Shown here: positions 11,201-34,685 of the stretch, in pieces
How the letters are laid out: each line of letters begins with the position of its first letter
Numbering within the stretch: the first letter of the stretch is position 1
NCBI RefSeq assembly: GCF_947623445.1
Contig: NC_135246.1
Coordinates: 11,825,856 to 11,889,855 of the forward strand
Length of the DNA: 64,000 nt
Direction: 5' to 3'
From: Clavelina lepadiformis
Lineage: Eukaryota; Chordata; Ascidiacea; Aplousobranchia; Clavelinidae
Translations under genes and position numbers: made by a program
The notes under the pieces: model-generated
The model's input: only the letters and a program-made list of their open reading frames with translations
The model's database searches: none
What the model was told of the DNA's origin: nothing

Positions 11201-14200
11201 GAAATGAAGCTGAGCTTGATAAGCAAATATGGACAAAATATTCAAAGACCAACCTATTGCCTGAAAATCCCCAACAGCGTTTTAAACATGCCATAAGCCT
11301 TGCATTTTTCATAAACTTGGTTCGTTGTATGGTCATTTTAATATCCTTTACATAATAATATCCTTCATATAAAAGCGATGGCTTTGTATGAGTGACCTTT
11401 CATATGTTGAACTGCTAAAAATAAAGATCAACCGATCCACAGATCACACAAAGGACTGAGGTTCACAACAATGGTTCAGTTTGTTCAAAGTTGTTCCGAT
11501 ATACCATAAGACGAATTTGAAAACATAATTATTTTCCTACTGAATAAGGTTATCAAAGGTTTCAAGTGCCAAAAGCTGTAGTTGTGTTTATTTATATATA
11601 CCCACGATGTCGATAGCCCCCAGTCTTGGACTAATCGACTTTTTTTTGACAAGCAAAACTTGTTATTCTGTTGTGTTACAAAATCTGCCCTTGTATACTT
11701 CGGATTGTGGTTGTATAACTTAATTACTAACAAACATAAAAAATGTTTCGTGGAATGCTTGAACTAATAATTTATCGTAACATAAATGCTTTATATCGCT
11801 TATACTTTCAAACTTATTATCAACACCTTGAACAAGATGTGATAGTGATATATCGCAGCTGCGATCAAAATGATAGATTGTATAAAATGCTATGGCAACC
11901 GAACAATGATGACACGTTCAACTTTTTTGAAGCAATTCAAGCTGGGCAGTAATGGGGCGCATGAATTGAAAGATCGAGTTAAGATTGAAAATTGTCACAA
12001 TCAAATTTTGCATAATGGTCGGGAAATTTTTCTAAAGTGGATAAGGTTTTCGAAGAAGCTGTTTTAAAAGTAAATTGTGTGTTTTAAGCAGAATGTTGAT
12101 ATAAAGATACAATAACCGCCTGTGCATTACTCATTTGATCTTATCACAAATAGATAAAGCAAGATTTTCTGTGATATACACATGCCCATCCCATGAAACT
12201 CAATGGGTTTTTCCAAGATTAAAATTTTGATTTATCTGCGGTCAAAGACATTTTTAATTAAATATTTTAAGATGAAAATCGCTAACCGAGTTAAAGCGGA
12301 AATATTAACAAAAAATTGTTGCATGATCAGTTTTGATTGTAAAGAGCAGAAAAATAAACATCGGTCTCGTTAAGTAAAATTTTCTGGTCACTACTACATT
12401 GGTTAAGACCGTTAAGTCATATGAATGACTCGTGAAGTTCATTGGCGTAACAGCGATCAAATTTGGTTGCATAATCTTTCCTATAAAATTATCTAATAAA
12501 TGTCTAATACAATGGTGAAATACAAGCTGGTGTTCATATTGCCCGTTCCTGGACCATATATGACGCGAGGGCATATATGGGCTGTCCAATAGAGGGACCT
12601 ATAAGATTTATTTACCTTAAAAATGACGACTTTGGCACTATGCTAGCAATAATCTGACTACAAACACTGAGATACAGATCCTCCCGTAAACCTAACCGCA
12701 TTAGATAAGACAGTTTATAGTTATGACGAGTTTTGTGTGCCTTATACTTCAAACCACTGCCTAAAGCGTTTTACGCACAATGGATGGGTTGCCGATCACA
12801 ATAAAACCGAATGTACGTGCATAGTCTAAATCTGACAGACTGGTCTTAAATAGCTGTCGTAAAATAAATTTTTTATTAAGATGTTTTGCGTAAGCGTTTG
12901 TCGAGAGAAAATCCTCAAATTATAAACTGTGGTCACAAAAATCAATACACTCGTCACTTTCTAAAAACTTTTACGTTTGTAAAAATGTAAACAGCAAACT
13001 GCAAAAAATCCGTGGCTTAACTTGAATTTTCCTATAAAGTGTATCAGTTGGCTTCTTTTACATTTCAGTGCGTTGGGTGGTTTGTTTGCAGTGATTATAT
13101 ATGGGTCGGTTTATATTGTATTGGCCTGTAATTAATTGCCCAGCAGCGCATCAACTGCACAGTTACGTTGCTTTGCTATTCATCCTATGTTGCCGGTTGT
13201 TGTTCTTAGGACATTTTGTTTAAGCACAAGTGCCCTCTTCAAAATTCGTTCATCCTGATGACATCCGCTGATCCGTCCCCGACCCTTTAGCTAGATATTT
13301 CGTGCAATCTTGATCGTAACTTCAACGACGGCCAATCAGTTATCTTTGCAATTAACTATGAATTTCTAAGAACCACAACAAATTAATTATCTTTTTATAC
13401 TATATTTCAGAAAACTATACTATTTACGCATCATTAAGTACAAAGGACACTAAGTGCTCTCGTTTAAAATTAAGATTGTCCGGCCCTTCAACATTCTTAA
13501 AACAATTATGGAAAACCTCGATATAGCCTGTTGGCTAAATTTATTTTGTCAATAATCGTATTATAATTCCAATTCCGGTGAATAACTTCTTGGTTCGTCA
13601 TGCTTTGTTGATACGTTTGAAGATTTAGTTTGGGTGGTGCTTGAGGGCGTTCTTGTCCTTGTTGCATAGGCATAGGCGTGATTGGGGAGTTGGTCAGCTT
13701 CAATTGTCTTAAAAATATTTGACAAATTTTTGTTTAATTTAAGAAATTTACACAAAACTAGTGCTTACATTTGCACTTGTTACAATAATAAAGATGATAT
13801 ATAATTAGTTATTAACATATATTGCAACACAAAGTAGAAAATTATAAATATGTGCAATTCGAAGTTTTGCTAAGTCGCTCCCAAATTTTCCACGTTAATA
13901 CTGATTAGAAAAAATTCAGTTTCACTTTATTTTAAAATTATTTACTTCAAAAAAAATACGCTTTATCTGATGAAGCTGATTGGCTTGAAGTGGTTTCTTT
14001 ATTTGGTTGGTTTGGCTTGGAGTGTTTTTTTCATTTTCATTTTTTATTTAGCATATTATATAGGTGGTTATAGGGAAACCAAAGATTTATGCAATATCGA
14101 TAACAAACGATTTGGCAAGGCCCGACATATTAAACAATGTAGAAAAGTGATAAAAAGTACATTTCAGGAGAAAAACTCCAGGCATATACAGATTTTACAA

Positions 14201-14920
14201 AGGAGCATAAACGCGGTGTAAACTGGTTCGGTTAAACACGGTCAGAAAAAAGGTGTGGTTTCTGCTGACATGAAACTGTCGTTTCCAATAGAGCTCACTA
14301 AATTTAGATAACAAATTTATTGATGTATGTATAATCTATAAAGAGTTACAAACAGGTATATAACGCGCTTCCTCTATAAAGGATATATGAACGTACGTAC
14401 ACAACTTCCTGTGTAGAGTTTAAACAGTATTCACACCAATGCAAAGATACAAGCCGTGCCTGCAAAAGCTATAAGAGGATTTTCTCGAACGACGTCACGT
14501 AAACCACTAAGCCGTCTTTCGAAGACGCACGGTCTGCGCTCTGTTTACGTAATTACAAAAAAATTGCGTCAGTATTTATGCAAGTAAGCCACGCAAAATA
14601 TGTCCAATTTAGAGTTAAACTTAAGTTTAAATGGGGAAAACACAACTGCGTACTTTGCCAAGTTACCCCTTAGAAGTGTGTCGTACAAACGTGACTTCAA
14701 GTGAAGTCTGTGGATGCGAGAATATAACAAGAAGTATCAAAGAATAACATCAGATACTTCCCACATCAGGATGGACAACAGAGCAACACGGAATATTCTT
14801 TTTTTTATTGATACAAAACAACAATACCATCATATACAGAGGCAAAAAGAAAAATACGTAAAAAATGTTAAGGTAAACTAGTAATCAATACCGACGTTAT
14901 CAAAACTCAGGGAAAGGTAG
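8229..14920. other. Intergenic stretch, no supported gene
   Basis: About 6.7 kb upstream of the ShKT-CAP gene. It is AT-rich, with only short open frames that lack recognisable domains. Several were examined (8467-8675 minus, 11136-11336, 12305-12589, 13506-13755) and none has a motif plus convincing splice borders. No tRNA-like, rRNA or clear repeat array was seen. The promoter of the ShKT-CAP gene should lie just above 8228, but no specific element can be assigned. Confidence 0.5.
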
Positions 14921-14929
14921 GCAAGCATC

Positions 14930-15600
14930 CTATTTATTGTGGTGACCTTTCATCTTGCCTAATCTAATCGCTTTTATTCTTTCAGATTTTTCAATACACT
15001 TCACCATCAGTTCAAACATTTCTACACAAGGTTTACATTTTGAATATTTGGTCTTATAAATCGTAAATCAGGCAAAACAATTTACAATTTACATCAGGTG
15101 AACAGTTAACAAGTTTTAAATCGCAGATAACTCATAATCCCAAAGAGTAGGTTGTTTACTTGAAGGCCATCTCAAGCGCTCAGCCAACCAGTTCAAAACA
15201 TTTTCCCAGAATAAAAGGGTTTGTGTACAATGTATAAATACATGTAGTGCAGTTTCAACACTGTTTTCGCAGAATACGCATAGCTCAGTCTCAGAGATTC
15301 CAAAGCAAAAAGCGCCTGTTTCGTAGCTATTGCCTTCAAGTTAAGTTTTATTTAAAACAACGAATCTTTGTTACCATTGTTGGGCAATACTGGACGCAAT
15401 ATAATTCGTTCCAAAATAGTTCGGGCGTGCGGTAACCCAGTTCTTCATAACAGTTTTTCTTAACCTTTCTGATAGTTGTCACTTTTTTCCGAAAATACTC
15501 GTAGCTGTTTTTTCGTACTCGTACCAAAATCGATGTAATCACTATTTGCATCAGTCAATTGATTGCATTCCATTATTAGCCAAGAGAGAAATGTAAAAAA
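14930..15600 (-). mobile_element. L1-type LINE fragment, ORF2 C-terminal (zinc-knuckle) part
   Basis: On the minus strand, around 15290-15150, the translation carries the ORF2 tail signature: LCVFCENSVETALHVFIHC, i.e. C-x2-C...H-x4-C, followed by a Trp-rich stretch (FWENVLNWLAERLRW). That motif is typical of the C-terminus of L1-clade ORF2 proteins. The frame is broken by stops on both sides, so this is a dead fragment. A T-run at about 14800-14810 on the plus strand could be the copied poly(A) end of the element. Confidence 0.65.
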
Positions 15601-15689
15601 AATTTTTTTTATATCAGTATCTGACGAGCTTATAAAAAGTATACTGGTTTAGTTCGATTGTTAAGCAGCTGAATCTCTTCTGAAGCCAA

Positions 15690-16520
15690 CAAACGCCATA
15701 CCGGCCCGGCCCCAGCACTTATGTAGGTGAAAACAACATATTCCGAGTTGCGTCTCAAGGAGACCATTTGTCGCCTTCTTTATGAGTATTATGTATAGAA
15801 ATTTTAGCTATTATGTTAAGAAAAAGTGGTTTTAACGAAATCCGGATAGAGTGTAATGAATTTAAAGTATCACTGTTTGCGGATGACAAGTTAGTTTTGT
15901 GAAAGGATCTTCAAGGGTTTCTCAACGGTCGATGATATTTTAAGCGAATTTGGTAACGCATCTGGCTGTGAAGTCAACTTCGACATATCACAAGCTTTTG
16001 ACATTGGCTCCTCTAGAAATAGTATTGAGAAACCGTTAGTCAGTAATTACAGTAAAGGATTAAAGAATTAAAAGATAAAGGATTAAAGTTTTGTAAGGGT
16101 TTGACTTCAATAGGTAAAATAACTATCCTAATCACTGGTAGTTCCGACTCTAACGTTTAAAGCGAGCATAATCCTAATCAACCTTCAGGTGACTTTTATC
16201 AAAAAAGTTAATCCAATGTTGCATCGCTTAATATGGGGATCTAGATGGAAATGAATTAAACGCGAAAATCTGTGTTTGGGCTATAGCGAAAGCGGAGCAA
16301 ATATGATCCAAATAAAATCAAACATGGAAAAGTCATATAGATTAAAATGCTAATTGATATCCATTTATCATTACGCATGGAAACAATTGGAAATATCTCA
16401 ACTTAATTATCCAACGCTTTTGTGCATTATACGATCTACAGTCAATCTCGAAACAAAGTTACAAAAATCGATTATGCCTCTACGATCATCCCTTTAGGCT
16501 AAAGGGATAATCTTCGCCAT
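15690..16520 (+). mobile_element. L1-type LINE fragment, reverse-transcriptase part, inverted
   Basis: On the plus strand one frame reads ASQGDHLSPSL, a stop, then VLCIEILAIMLRKS...FKVSLFADDKLVL, a stop. This is the QGD...LFADD block of a LINE reverse transcriptase; FADD lies at 15876-15887, the catalytic aspartate pair. Further on, near 16225-16310, a WGSRWK...IKRENLCLGYSESGANMI stretch matches the post-RT region of L1-like ORF2. Stops and frameshifts are frequent, so it is inactive. It is the upstream part of ORF2, while the neighbouring minus-strand fragment is the downstream part. Confidence 0.7.
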
Positions 16521-19031
16521 CTAGCGTCGGGTTTGAGTAAACCGGCAGAAGAAAATTTATCAATATTCATAAATGAGTTATAAAAATAAGATTTCATTTA
16601 CACGTTTGATGTAATTTGAATTTATAATCAGACAGAGTAAAATTCAAAGAATATAAAAGCGTCTATTTTACGCTAAATTCTTCACTATTTTCCGGAATTT
16701 TTTCGCTATATTAAAAGTAAAAATAAAACAAAAAATAACGTATTTGTTTCTTTATGTCTCTGAAATAACATTTACATTTTCAATATGTTCGTTCCAGCAA
16801 ACAAGCGAGTCTTAAGTGTTTTGTTGCCGGAGGAAGCAGTTCTAGCCACCAACTCTTGGACTATGCTATTTATAACTTATATCTAAACTATTTTAACACC
16901 GAAAGATTCTAATAACGTACTATATGTCTTTCCAAAAAGATAATTAAAATCCAATTAACTGCACAGTGCATAAAACATAGCAAGCTTAGATTCCGATATG
17001 ATATGTTAATTGTTTACTGGTTTCATCTTCTCAGTCAAGCAAAGTGATCTTACCGGCCAAAATGTCTGCCTGGTCCGTCGCTTTTCTGTTATGCAACATT
17101 TCTATTGAAAATGTCTTCGTGCTAATTTCGGATGTCACGATGTTTCGAAAAATGTTGTGAAGCCTTATCAGGGCATATTAGCAGTTGCACAACGCTAAAC
17201 AAAGCATCAAAACTGACTTTAGATTGTAACAAAATACTTAAATAAAATACTGGAGAGATAAAAGTCCTAAATTCGAGACAACAGATCAAAAAAATTAAAA
17301 GTAAAAATTCCATAAGCAACGCAAGTACGCAACAAGCTATGAGTTCAGCAACTAATATAATCAGCCCGAAGAAGTTTCTGTGGTGGCCATTGGGCAGTCG
17401 GTCCAACAAAAAATTAAATTTGTAATGATTTGGCAAAAATTAGGAAACATTTGATATGTAGAACAAATCACTATTGCTCATCCTACGCGTCCGGTCTATA
17501 TTTATAACATGTTAGCTGTGAAACTTGTAGTCATGAAAAGGGTGTTAATCACATAATCTTATGGTAGGCCTATACTTAGGTTGTCTTAAATCACAAAGAG
17601 CTTTCACGCGTATTTAGCCTTTGAATGTAGGGCAGGTCTATACTTACACGATCAATGAAATCATCACTGAATTTAACGTTATTGTCTATTTCGTTTCAAA
17701 CCAGATTATGACCTGTAGCAGGTTCATTTTTAAATAAGGAGCACTTATAAAAATTATGAACTTCATTTTAACAATCTATAGCTAATGATTCAGAGAATTG
17801 TATCGCTTAGGTTTCTGATTAAAATAAGTTATAGAAAAATGAAACATAGTGATATTTACCCTATAAGGCTCCGCATAAAAAGCTACTTTAGGCAAAACAG
17901 CCACGTTCAAACCTCTAAGCCTACTTCAACGCAAGAATTCACGTACACAGAGCTTTTTCCACGTGTACCAATGGAACACGTCATTACGCCGCTGAAACCA
18001 AAATGATGAGGTTAGGATTAACATTAAGACTGCGGCGAGCGGTTTTACCTGGAAATGACAATCTCTAAACCATAAGATAAAGATTTCGTAATGACCAAGT
18101 TCTGTTTCCAGAAGTAGAATAACAAATTTTCTCCTATCGTGCTAGTGATATGTGGACAATTATGATTACCATTTCAAAGGCAAGAGCGAAATAAATCCAT
18201 CAGAAATCACAGACATGCTATAGAGCCCAATAACATCACCCACAAAAGCCATTCTCCTATTTACACAGAATCGGGGAGAATTATTCTATTGACACGTCCC
18301 ACCCCGCTCATACATCATCATATAAGAATGAGTCGGAATGCCACTAAGTTTCTAAAAATATCGGTGAAAGGTGAAGACTAAATTTAACAACATTCGCCAT
18401 TATGCTGCAGGGAAACTCTGCTTGTCTTGTTTAGAACAAATTCATCAGAAAGCAATACAACGTTGAGTATAAGATTTTATTGTATTCGTCAATTTACATT
18501 CTACTACAGTGAAACTACACTCTAGTTACTAACACTTGGTGCATGATATCATCAGCAGTGTGATGACGTCAAAGGCTGACTGTGTCTGTTGTCTAAATTT
18601 TATGACGTCATCGACATAAACAGGCGTAAATCAGCAGAATCCGGAGCACAACAAAGGTGCGGGAACATCGCGGAACAACGAAACAATGGGTACGTCACAA
18701 TCGAATTAATTTGTTATGACATAATTACATTTCTATTATTATGAAACGCTTTTAGTTGGAATAGAGTAAGAAACAAGGCAACAAATCACCAGGCACAATC
18801 GTTTGATGTTGATTTATACAAAGTACTTTGTGATTAATATGGTAAATGAAAAATAGAGCACGATTAACTTCATACGAAGCCAAAAAGATAAAAAATCTTA
18901 CAGCACATACAAGGATTCAAATGCTGGCCTAAGATAATTCACGTTTTGATTTCCTCTGCTTAAAAATTGTAAAAATCGTTCTTTTACATGATGTGAGAAT
19001 TGAAAATAAATAGACACGATTGCGATTGCAC
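16521..19031. other. Intergenic stretch between LINE remnant and ERM gene 3' end
   Basis: No gene is supported here. A minus-strand open frame at 17122-17436 contains hydrophobic segments (LIILVAELIACCVLALL) that could form membrane helices, but no family match, partner exons or clear splice borders were found. The 3' untranslated region of the ERM gene should occupy some of 18500-19031; a specific poly(A) signal could not be assigned. Confidence 0.4.
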
Positions 19032-29211
<10,180 letters not shown>

Positions 29212-32200
29212 TTTGATCGGCTTGAGGTACTGGAACTCTCTGACAATCGCGATAAAGCAGCACTAAAATTTAAATTATCTGCAGGCAAACCAGCTGAAAA
29301 TATAAACATATGACCATGTCTATAAATACAGTTTTGCATACTAATGTACATGATGTCTTTAGCGTTGTTGCAGAAACTACCTGTGTTTAAAAAGGGCTCT
29401 AACCACCAGTCTATCAATGCAAGTGCACAAAAGAGTTATGACATGCAACACAATAAATATTTCATCTTGCTTCCTTTTCAAATAGCAATTTTGAAAAGTA
29501 TTTGGCAAACAAAGCCCAACAAATCAATGTTGAAATACGCTCCATACCACCATGCAAGAATTTAATACACCTGTACAAGGAAACAGGAAATTACTCCCAC
29601 TCCTAATGATTCAGCTAGCTATATACTGCTCATTAATATTGTGCTGTGCCCTTCTTCATCAACAGACTTATTGTATTAATTATAATTATCAATCAACCAG
29701 CAGAAAAGCGCACTAGCCCAGTGAAACTTTGATAAGCGAAAAAAAACATATAAATCATTTGCTGCGTTGAAAGGCTAATGCTCAAAAATTAAATTGTATT
29801 TAACCTTGTTCTTCTACCAACGCACAGACCTCTTAGCTAAGCCCTGAAGGCAAATATTATTTGACCAAAAAAATGGACAGAGCAATTTCTACATCAAGGT
29901 CAACATGCAAGCAACAATTTGCACTGGTGTTAACCAGTAGCAAAACTATTAAAAAAGCAAATGTATTTTTGTAAACTTTTTTCAAATTCAAAAATTCTTC
30001 TTGAAGTTGCAAAAATACATGTCTTGTTGTCCATAATTATGATTTTACTTGTAAACTTTTGCCAATGATATATATATATTTTTAATTTAATATTAATCAA
30101 GTTTAGTACTCCATTAAAATGCAATTAAACTCTAAATGTACAGTGCATTTCATAAAATTTTACTTTTTTTCAAAAAGATACACTGCAATAATTATCAAGA
30201 TTGTGTTTTAGACACAGTTAAAACTGCATCTAACTTGTATACTGTATATGGTCTACTTGTGCCACACTATGAAGATCAAGTAAACAATTGTGCTAAAAGA
30301 GAAAATGTTTGACATGATAAACCCACAACATTTGATCCTGTTATGGGCATGTAATTCTTTACTAGACAATCTATTGTTTAGATAGCATTATAATTCAGTT
30401 GGCTAATGAATTATTTATTAACTTCAATCTCAACAAACACACACAAGAGATACACAGACGTTAAAAGATAGAAATTTTGATAGTGGAAAAACTCTTGTTT
30501 CAGAAGCTATAAATGTTAGGAGTGAAAATTGAAGCTCGCAAAATACATCACTTAAAGCTCAGCCTATTGTATACAACAGTCAGTACTGACAAACCATCTA
30601 TACTCAACATAATTGTACACTCTATTATTATATATATTTGCTACCATTCACCATAGAAGTACCACAGTAGAACTAGATAAACACTTTCCACTATTACAGG
30701 CATACATCAACACAATTGATGGATAAATATTCAATAGCTATATATCTATCGTTATTTCATTTTTGAAAGAAAACAAACTGCCATGATGCTGAAAGTTAGA
30801 AGTCATTGTTAGAACATTAACTACAAACGTCCCTACTATGTTAAGTAAATGTGTGTCTAGCAAACAGCAAGTACAGAAGCACGCAATAAAGCCTGATCAT
30901 AAAAAGTTTGGGTCAAATTTATAAGTCCTACCTTTACCGTGTTGAATTAAATGAATGAAATATCTAACACAAAAGCGCTTTAAAACTCCTGCGATATAGA
31001 ACATTGTTTGAATTTCTTAATTGAAAAGATTTAAACTTGTCAAAGGTAACATTGTGTAAACCTGCCGAAACAAACAGTACATTCTTTATATTTTCACAAT
31101 TAGTATAAAGAAGCATACGACTTAGCCTTGGCAATTTACTAAGTTAAAGTTTACTATTAGCATGCTTGCAGCATATGTCACTGTCAGTGCCAAAAATGTA
31201 TCCACATTGACACAGACACTTAAGTTGGATCAAAATACACATACCTTAGTTTACAATATGTGCATTGACACAAAGTTCTTCCCTAAAGCAAAACTGCATT
31301 GAGATGCAAATGCTATGATGTTGATCGGCATTCAAAAAAAGTTTGCTACATCGATAAACATTGGCAAGATTGCATTTTAAAATATGTTTAAATGTTATCT
31401 CATTAGCAAAGTTTTGGTTTATTTTATTTAATTTGTAACTGGTCATTACCAGCACAACACGAAATCTGAAACATTGGTTTAATCCTCAGGCTAATCTTCA
31501 ATATAACTTTTTTACAACAACACCTCAGACACAACAACAACACAACAGTCAACAACCCTAAGCCTATAGCATATTAAAATTCCAGGCTGCTAATTTTGCA
31601 GCGAACATAACACTGCATATTCTGCACACAAGTTTATCATAAAGCAGAAAGCACACATTCCTACATTACATATGTATACACAAATTCAGCATTCCAATAA
31701 AAACACATGGTACAAATCAAATATACAGTATGTTTTTCTTTAAAGGAGTTTGAGGTATGTGTCACTATGTATCCAATGAATTCTTCCCCTTGGTGACTTC
31801 TAAACACCTTAATCTAGTGACTTTGTCCCATAAGCTTCCACGAAAGAGGCTATGGTGAGCTCGGTTGGATAAGTCTTTTATGTTAAGAGTAGTAAAATAC
31901 ACTGGTACCTATTGTCTTTTGCAATGATATTTGAAATTATGAAATCCTGATTTCTAGTGAACATGGGTTAAATGTCATTAACAAAAACGCCACATAACAG
32001 TCACTGATAAAAGATTCCAGACCATGAAACCACATGTATATTTTCTGGAAGAAACTCAGCATAATAATTATATATATATTTATAGCACATAAGAAGTTAG
32101 ATTTGAGTCATGTATAGCTGTGTTTTTATGAATATTTAAAAACCTCACATAAAAGTTTTTTATATTTGTTTTTTTTTGCCTAAATACTACAGTAAATTAC

Positions 32201-33089
32201 TACAGGCCCACAAGTAGCCTAATCTTTGGACATACGGACCCATGTCAACCTTTCCCTGTTTCATAAATCATGCAAAAAGAAAGGCTTGCATACATCTTTT
32301 AACTTCAAAAACTGCATAATAGTTTTCTGGCAATAAGTTATTGTAGCAGTCTTTTACCAAACTGTTTTTATACAAACTAAAATCGTAAAACTAAGCCTTT
32401 AGCCGGCAAGCCTATCACCAAAACTTAAATATCATCGGAACTATCCAGTGCGTATACCAGTATTCTGTTACAGTAATAATAAGTCATCATATCATATCCT
32501 GGACCTGAATGACCGACCATTTCTTCCATGTATGAAAGCTTAAGGTCAGTACCGTATGTCATAACGGTAGGGCTATATCCCGTTCTTTGACAGTCTGGGC
32601 CTGAAGGTGCAAGCTCAAGCTTGCAAAAAACTCCAGTAGATTAATGAATGAAATGCTTTTGAATTCTGCTATTGCTTTTATCATCATCATCCTCTGCTGA
32701 TGTCAACGCTTGTACGGCACCATCACCGTCTGTATAATTTGTACTAACAACCCGCTATGCTGGTGCATTTTAAAGGCATGACGCATCCCTCTTAAAACAG
32801 CGGTATATTGACTTCAACCTGTGTATTTTGTAGGTGCGTCGATTACGTCATCGTTTGTGGGAAAGAAACTAAATTTAGCGCCAGTTATATAGCAACAATT
32901 CTTTTTATTTTTTTAGTTTTTTCATAACTCGAGATTGGGCTCATGTCAAGTTTAATTACATTTTTTATACAGTATATACATACTCTAGGTAGCTCCACCA
33001 ACAGTATAACTAATCTTCTTCCCACACAAAAAATAACAAAAAAAAACAATACGATACTCGATCTTTATTTAATTATTAATTATCAGTGA

Positions 33090-33122
33090 CACCAACGATA
33101 TAAAGACTTTATATCGTTGGTG
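33090..33122. repeat. Perfect 16-bp inverted repeat with 1-base loop
   Basis: CACCAACGATATAAAG, one A, then its exact reverse complement. Such a tight palindrome may be a residual transposon end-to-end join or a cruciform-forming site. No coding or RNA gene context is evident. Confidence 0.8.
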
Positions 33123-33171
33123 ACACAATACAGTTGATCACCGTGGGCATCAAAACATATTTTTGTAAAGC

Positions 33172-33425
33172 TTTAAAGTGAGGGGCAAGTCTAAAAACCA
33201 GTTGGCGTTAACTTAAAGAACAGTTGTCAGTAAGTATATTGGAAAAAAGCTTTTTGATAATATGTATGTGTGGTTAAAGCAGTTAACTGCCAAAAATGTA
33301 TAGCCAACTTGGCCTTTTTTATGATGGAAATCGCGGCTTTAATGATGTCACAATGTAAAAAAAGATGCTTGATGATTAAAGTTAGAATTAAGTATGGTCT
33401 AGTGACTGCAGTGGAAGGCTAGTCA
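33172..33425. repeat. Dispersed repeat, first copy (related to 63335-63570)
   Basis: Shares ordered blocks with 63335-63570: TTAAAGTGAG(G)GGCAAGT, a GATAATATGTA...TGGTTAAA block, ATGCTTGATG, and a GGCTAG...ATGTTTT(A/G)GATGG end. Overall identity is modest, so this is an old interspersed repeat of unknown class. No coding capacity is visible. Confidence 0.5.
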
Positions 33426-33634
33426 ATGTGTTTTAGATGGAATACGAATATATCTACGTAGGTTGGTGATTAGTAGCAAGTAATGGTTATTTTCAGCATG
33501 GGAATGCCATAGAACACAGTACATGTACTGGTCAAGAATCTTAACCGAATTTACCGGTGTCGTGCGCTCAAGTGACCAAGCATTTTGACGTCGCATGACT
33601 CGGCGTAAGTTTTTCTCTGACATTCCTTGGATAT

Positions 33635-34326
33635 GGTTCGTGGTCGATTCAACCCACGGACGGTTCAACCCGTGAACGATCAACAAAATCCCATCAACAA
33701 ACAGTTGTTTCTAAGCTTTGACTTTTTATCGACGTGTAGGCTTTATTTTTTTTTGCTAAGAAGGCCTACTAGTTACAACACGGTACATAAACTTGTTTTT
33801 ATTTCAACACAAGATGTAGGCTATATTGGTATAGTGGTAAAAGCGGCATCCATGCCTGATAACGAAATGCGTAGACTTTTTTTTGTAAATGGGTTAAATA
33901 GTCCGTGGGCTGAATCGTCCTAGGCTGAATGCTCCTGGGTTGAATCGTCCTAGGTTGAATGATCCTGGGTTGAATCGTCTGTGGGTTGAATCGTCCGGGG
34001 TTGAATCGTCCGGGGTTGAATCGTCCGTGAGTTGAATGGACCTATAACCATTAAGCTTACAATTGGCTACAAAGTAACTTGTTAATAACCTAAGCCATAA
34101 GTACGTGAAAGGTCCGTGGGTTGAAAGATCCGTGGGTTGAATCGTCCGCGGGTTGAATTGCCCGCGGGTTGTATCGTCCGCGAGTTGAATCGTCCAGGGG
34201 TTGAATCGTCCGGGGGTTGAATCGTCCGGGGGTTGAATCGTCCTAGGTTGAATGGTCCCGTGTTGAATCGTCCGCAGGTTGAATCGTCCGGGGTTGAATC
34301 GTCCGTGGGTTGAATCGTCCGACCAC
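33635..34326. mobile_element. Inverted-repeat element with about 16-bp minisatellite, 10-bp flanking duplication
   Basis: Flanked by the direct repeat CCTTGGATAT (33625-33634 and 34327-34336). Its ends are inverted copies of one sequence: GTGGTCGATTCAACCC near the left edge, and GGGTTGAATCGTCCGACCAC at the right edge. The interior contains about nine units (33897-34044) and about fourteen units (34110-34322) of a GGGTTGAATCGTCCG repeat with a 15-17-bp period. A 9-10-bp target duplication suggests a Mutator-like element, but this is an inference. The open frame overlapping the left part has no recognised domain. Confidence 0.65.
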
Positions 34327-34685
34327 CCTTGGATATTGTCGTCGGATTTTAAGTACCGTACCGCAGTACTGGTAAAATAGCCTTTAATTAGTCGAGCAAA
34401 TTGCGGTATCTGCGTGTAAGTTCAGGTAAACGATATATATTTATCGCATCTAGGTTTTCCACGCGAGTGCTATTGTAAAAACTAACTGCATTTGGCTAGT
34501 TTTTAAGGTTGAAAACAGTAGTGTATGCAGCAAAAATGTACGGTATCATGACGCAATCCAAAGGCCAAACGGCATTTCGTTTGTTTGCAATTCATTGTCA
34601 AATATAAAATATATTGAAAACTGCATTTATAAGATTTTATTTTGTGTGTAGCCTATATTTGTAATCAAGACATATCCCTAAGTAT

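Larger units (their letters stand above)
29212..33624. other. Upstream region of the ERM gene, no gene seen
   Basis: AT-rich sequence without supported exons. It should include the ERM 5' untranslated region and promoter. A CRE-like TTACGTCA occurs near 32840, but its relevance is speculative. A near-perfect hairpin lies at 33090-33122, and the start of a dispersed repeat lies at about 33172. Confidence 0.45.

Noticed and set aside
11136..11336. Plus-strand reading with a long near-open stretch broken by one TGA
   Set aside because: No recognisable protein family; the antisense frame is equally open, so coding status is undecidable by eye.
12305..12589. 94-codon minus-strand frame
   Set aside because: No domain, no splice borders and unremarkable composition.
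13506..13755. Overlapping minus-strand frames rich in Pro/Gln or Ser/Thr, possible C-terminal exon
   Set aside because: Two competing frames over the same bases, no convincing acceptor and no upstream exon found.
17122..17436. Minus-strand frame with apparent membrane helices
   Set aside because: It is hydrophobic but without family motif, splice partners or supporting context; AT-rich DNA easily encodes Leu/Ile/Phe-rich frames.
33627..33923. 98-codon frame across the minisatellite element
   Set aside because: Starts in the flanking duplication and runs through repeat units; no coding signature.
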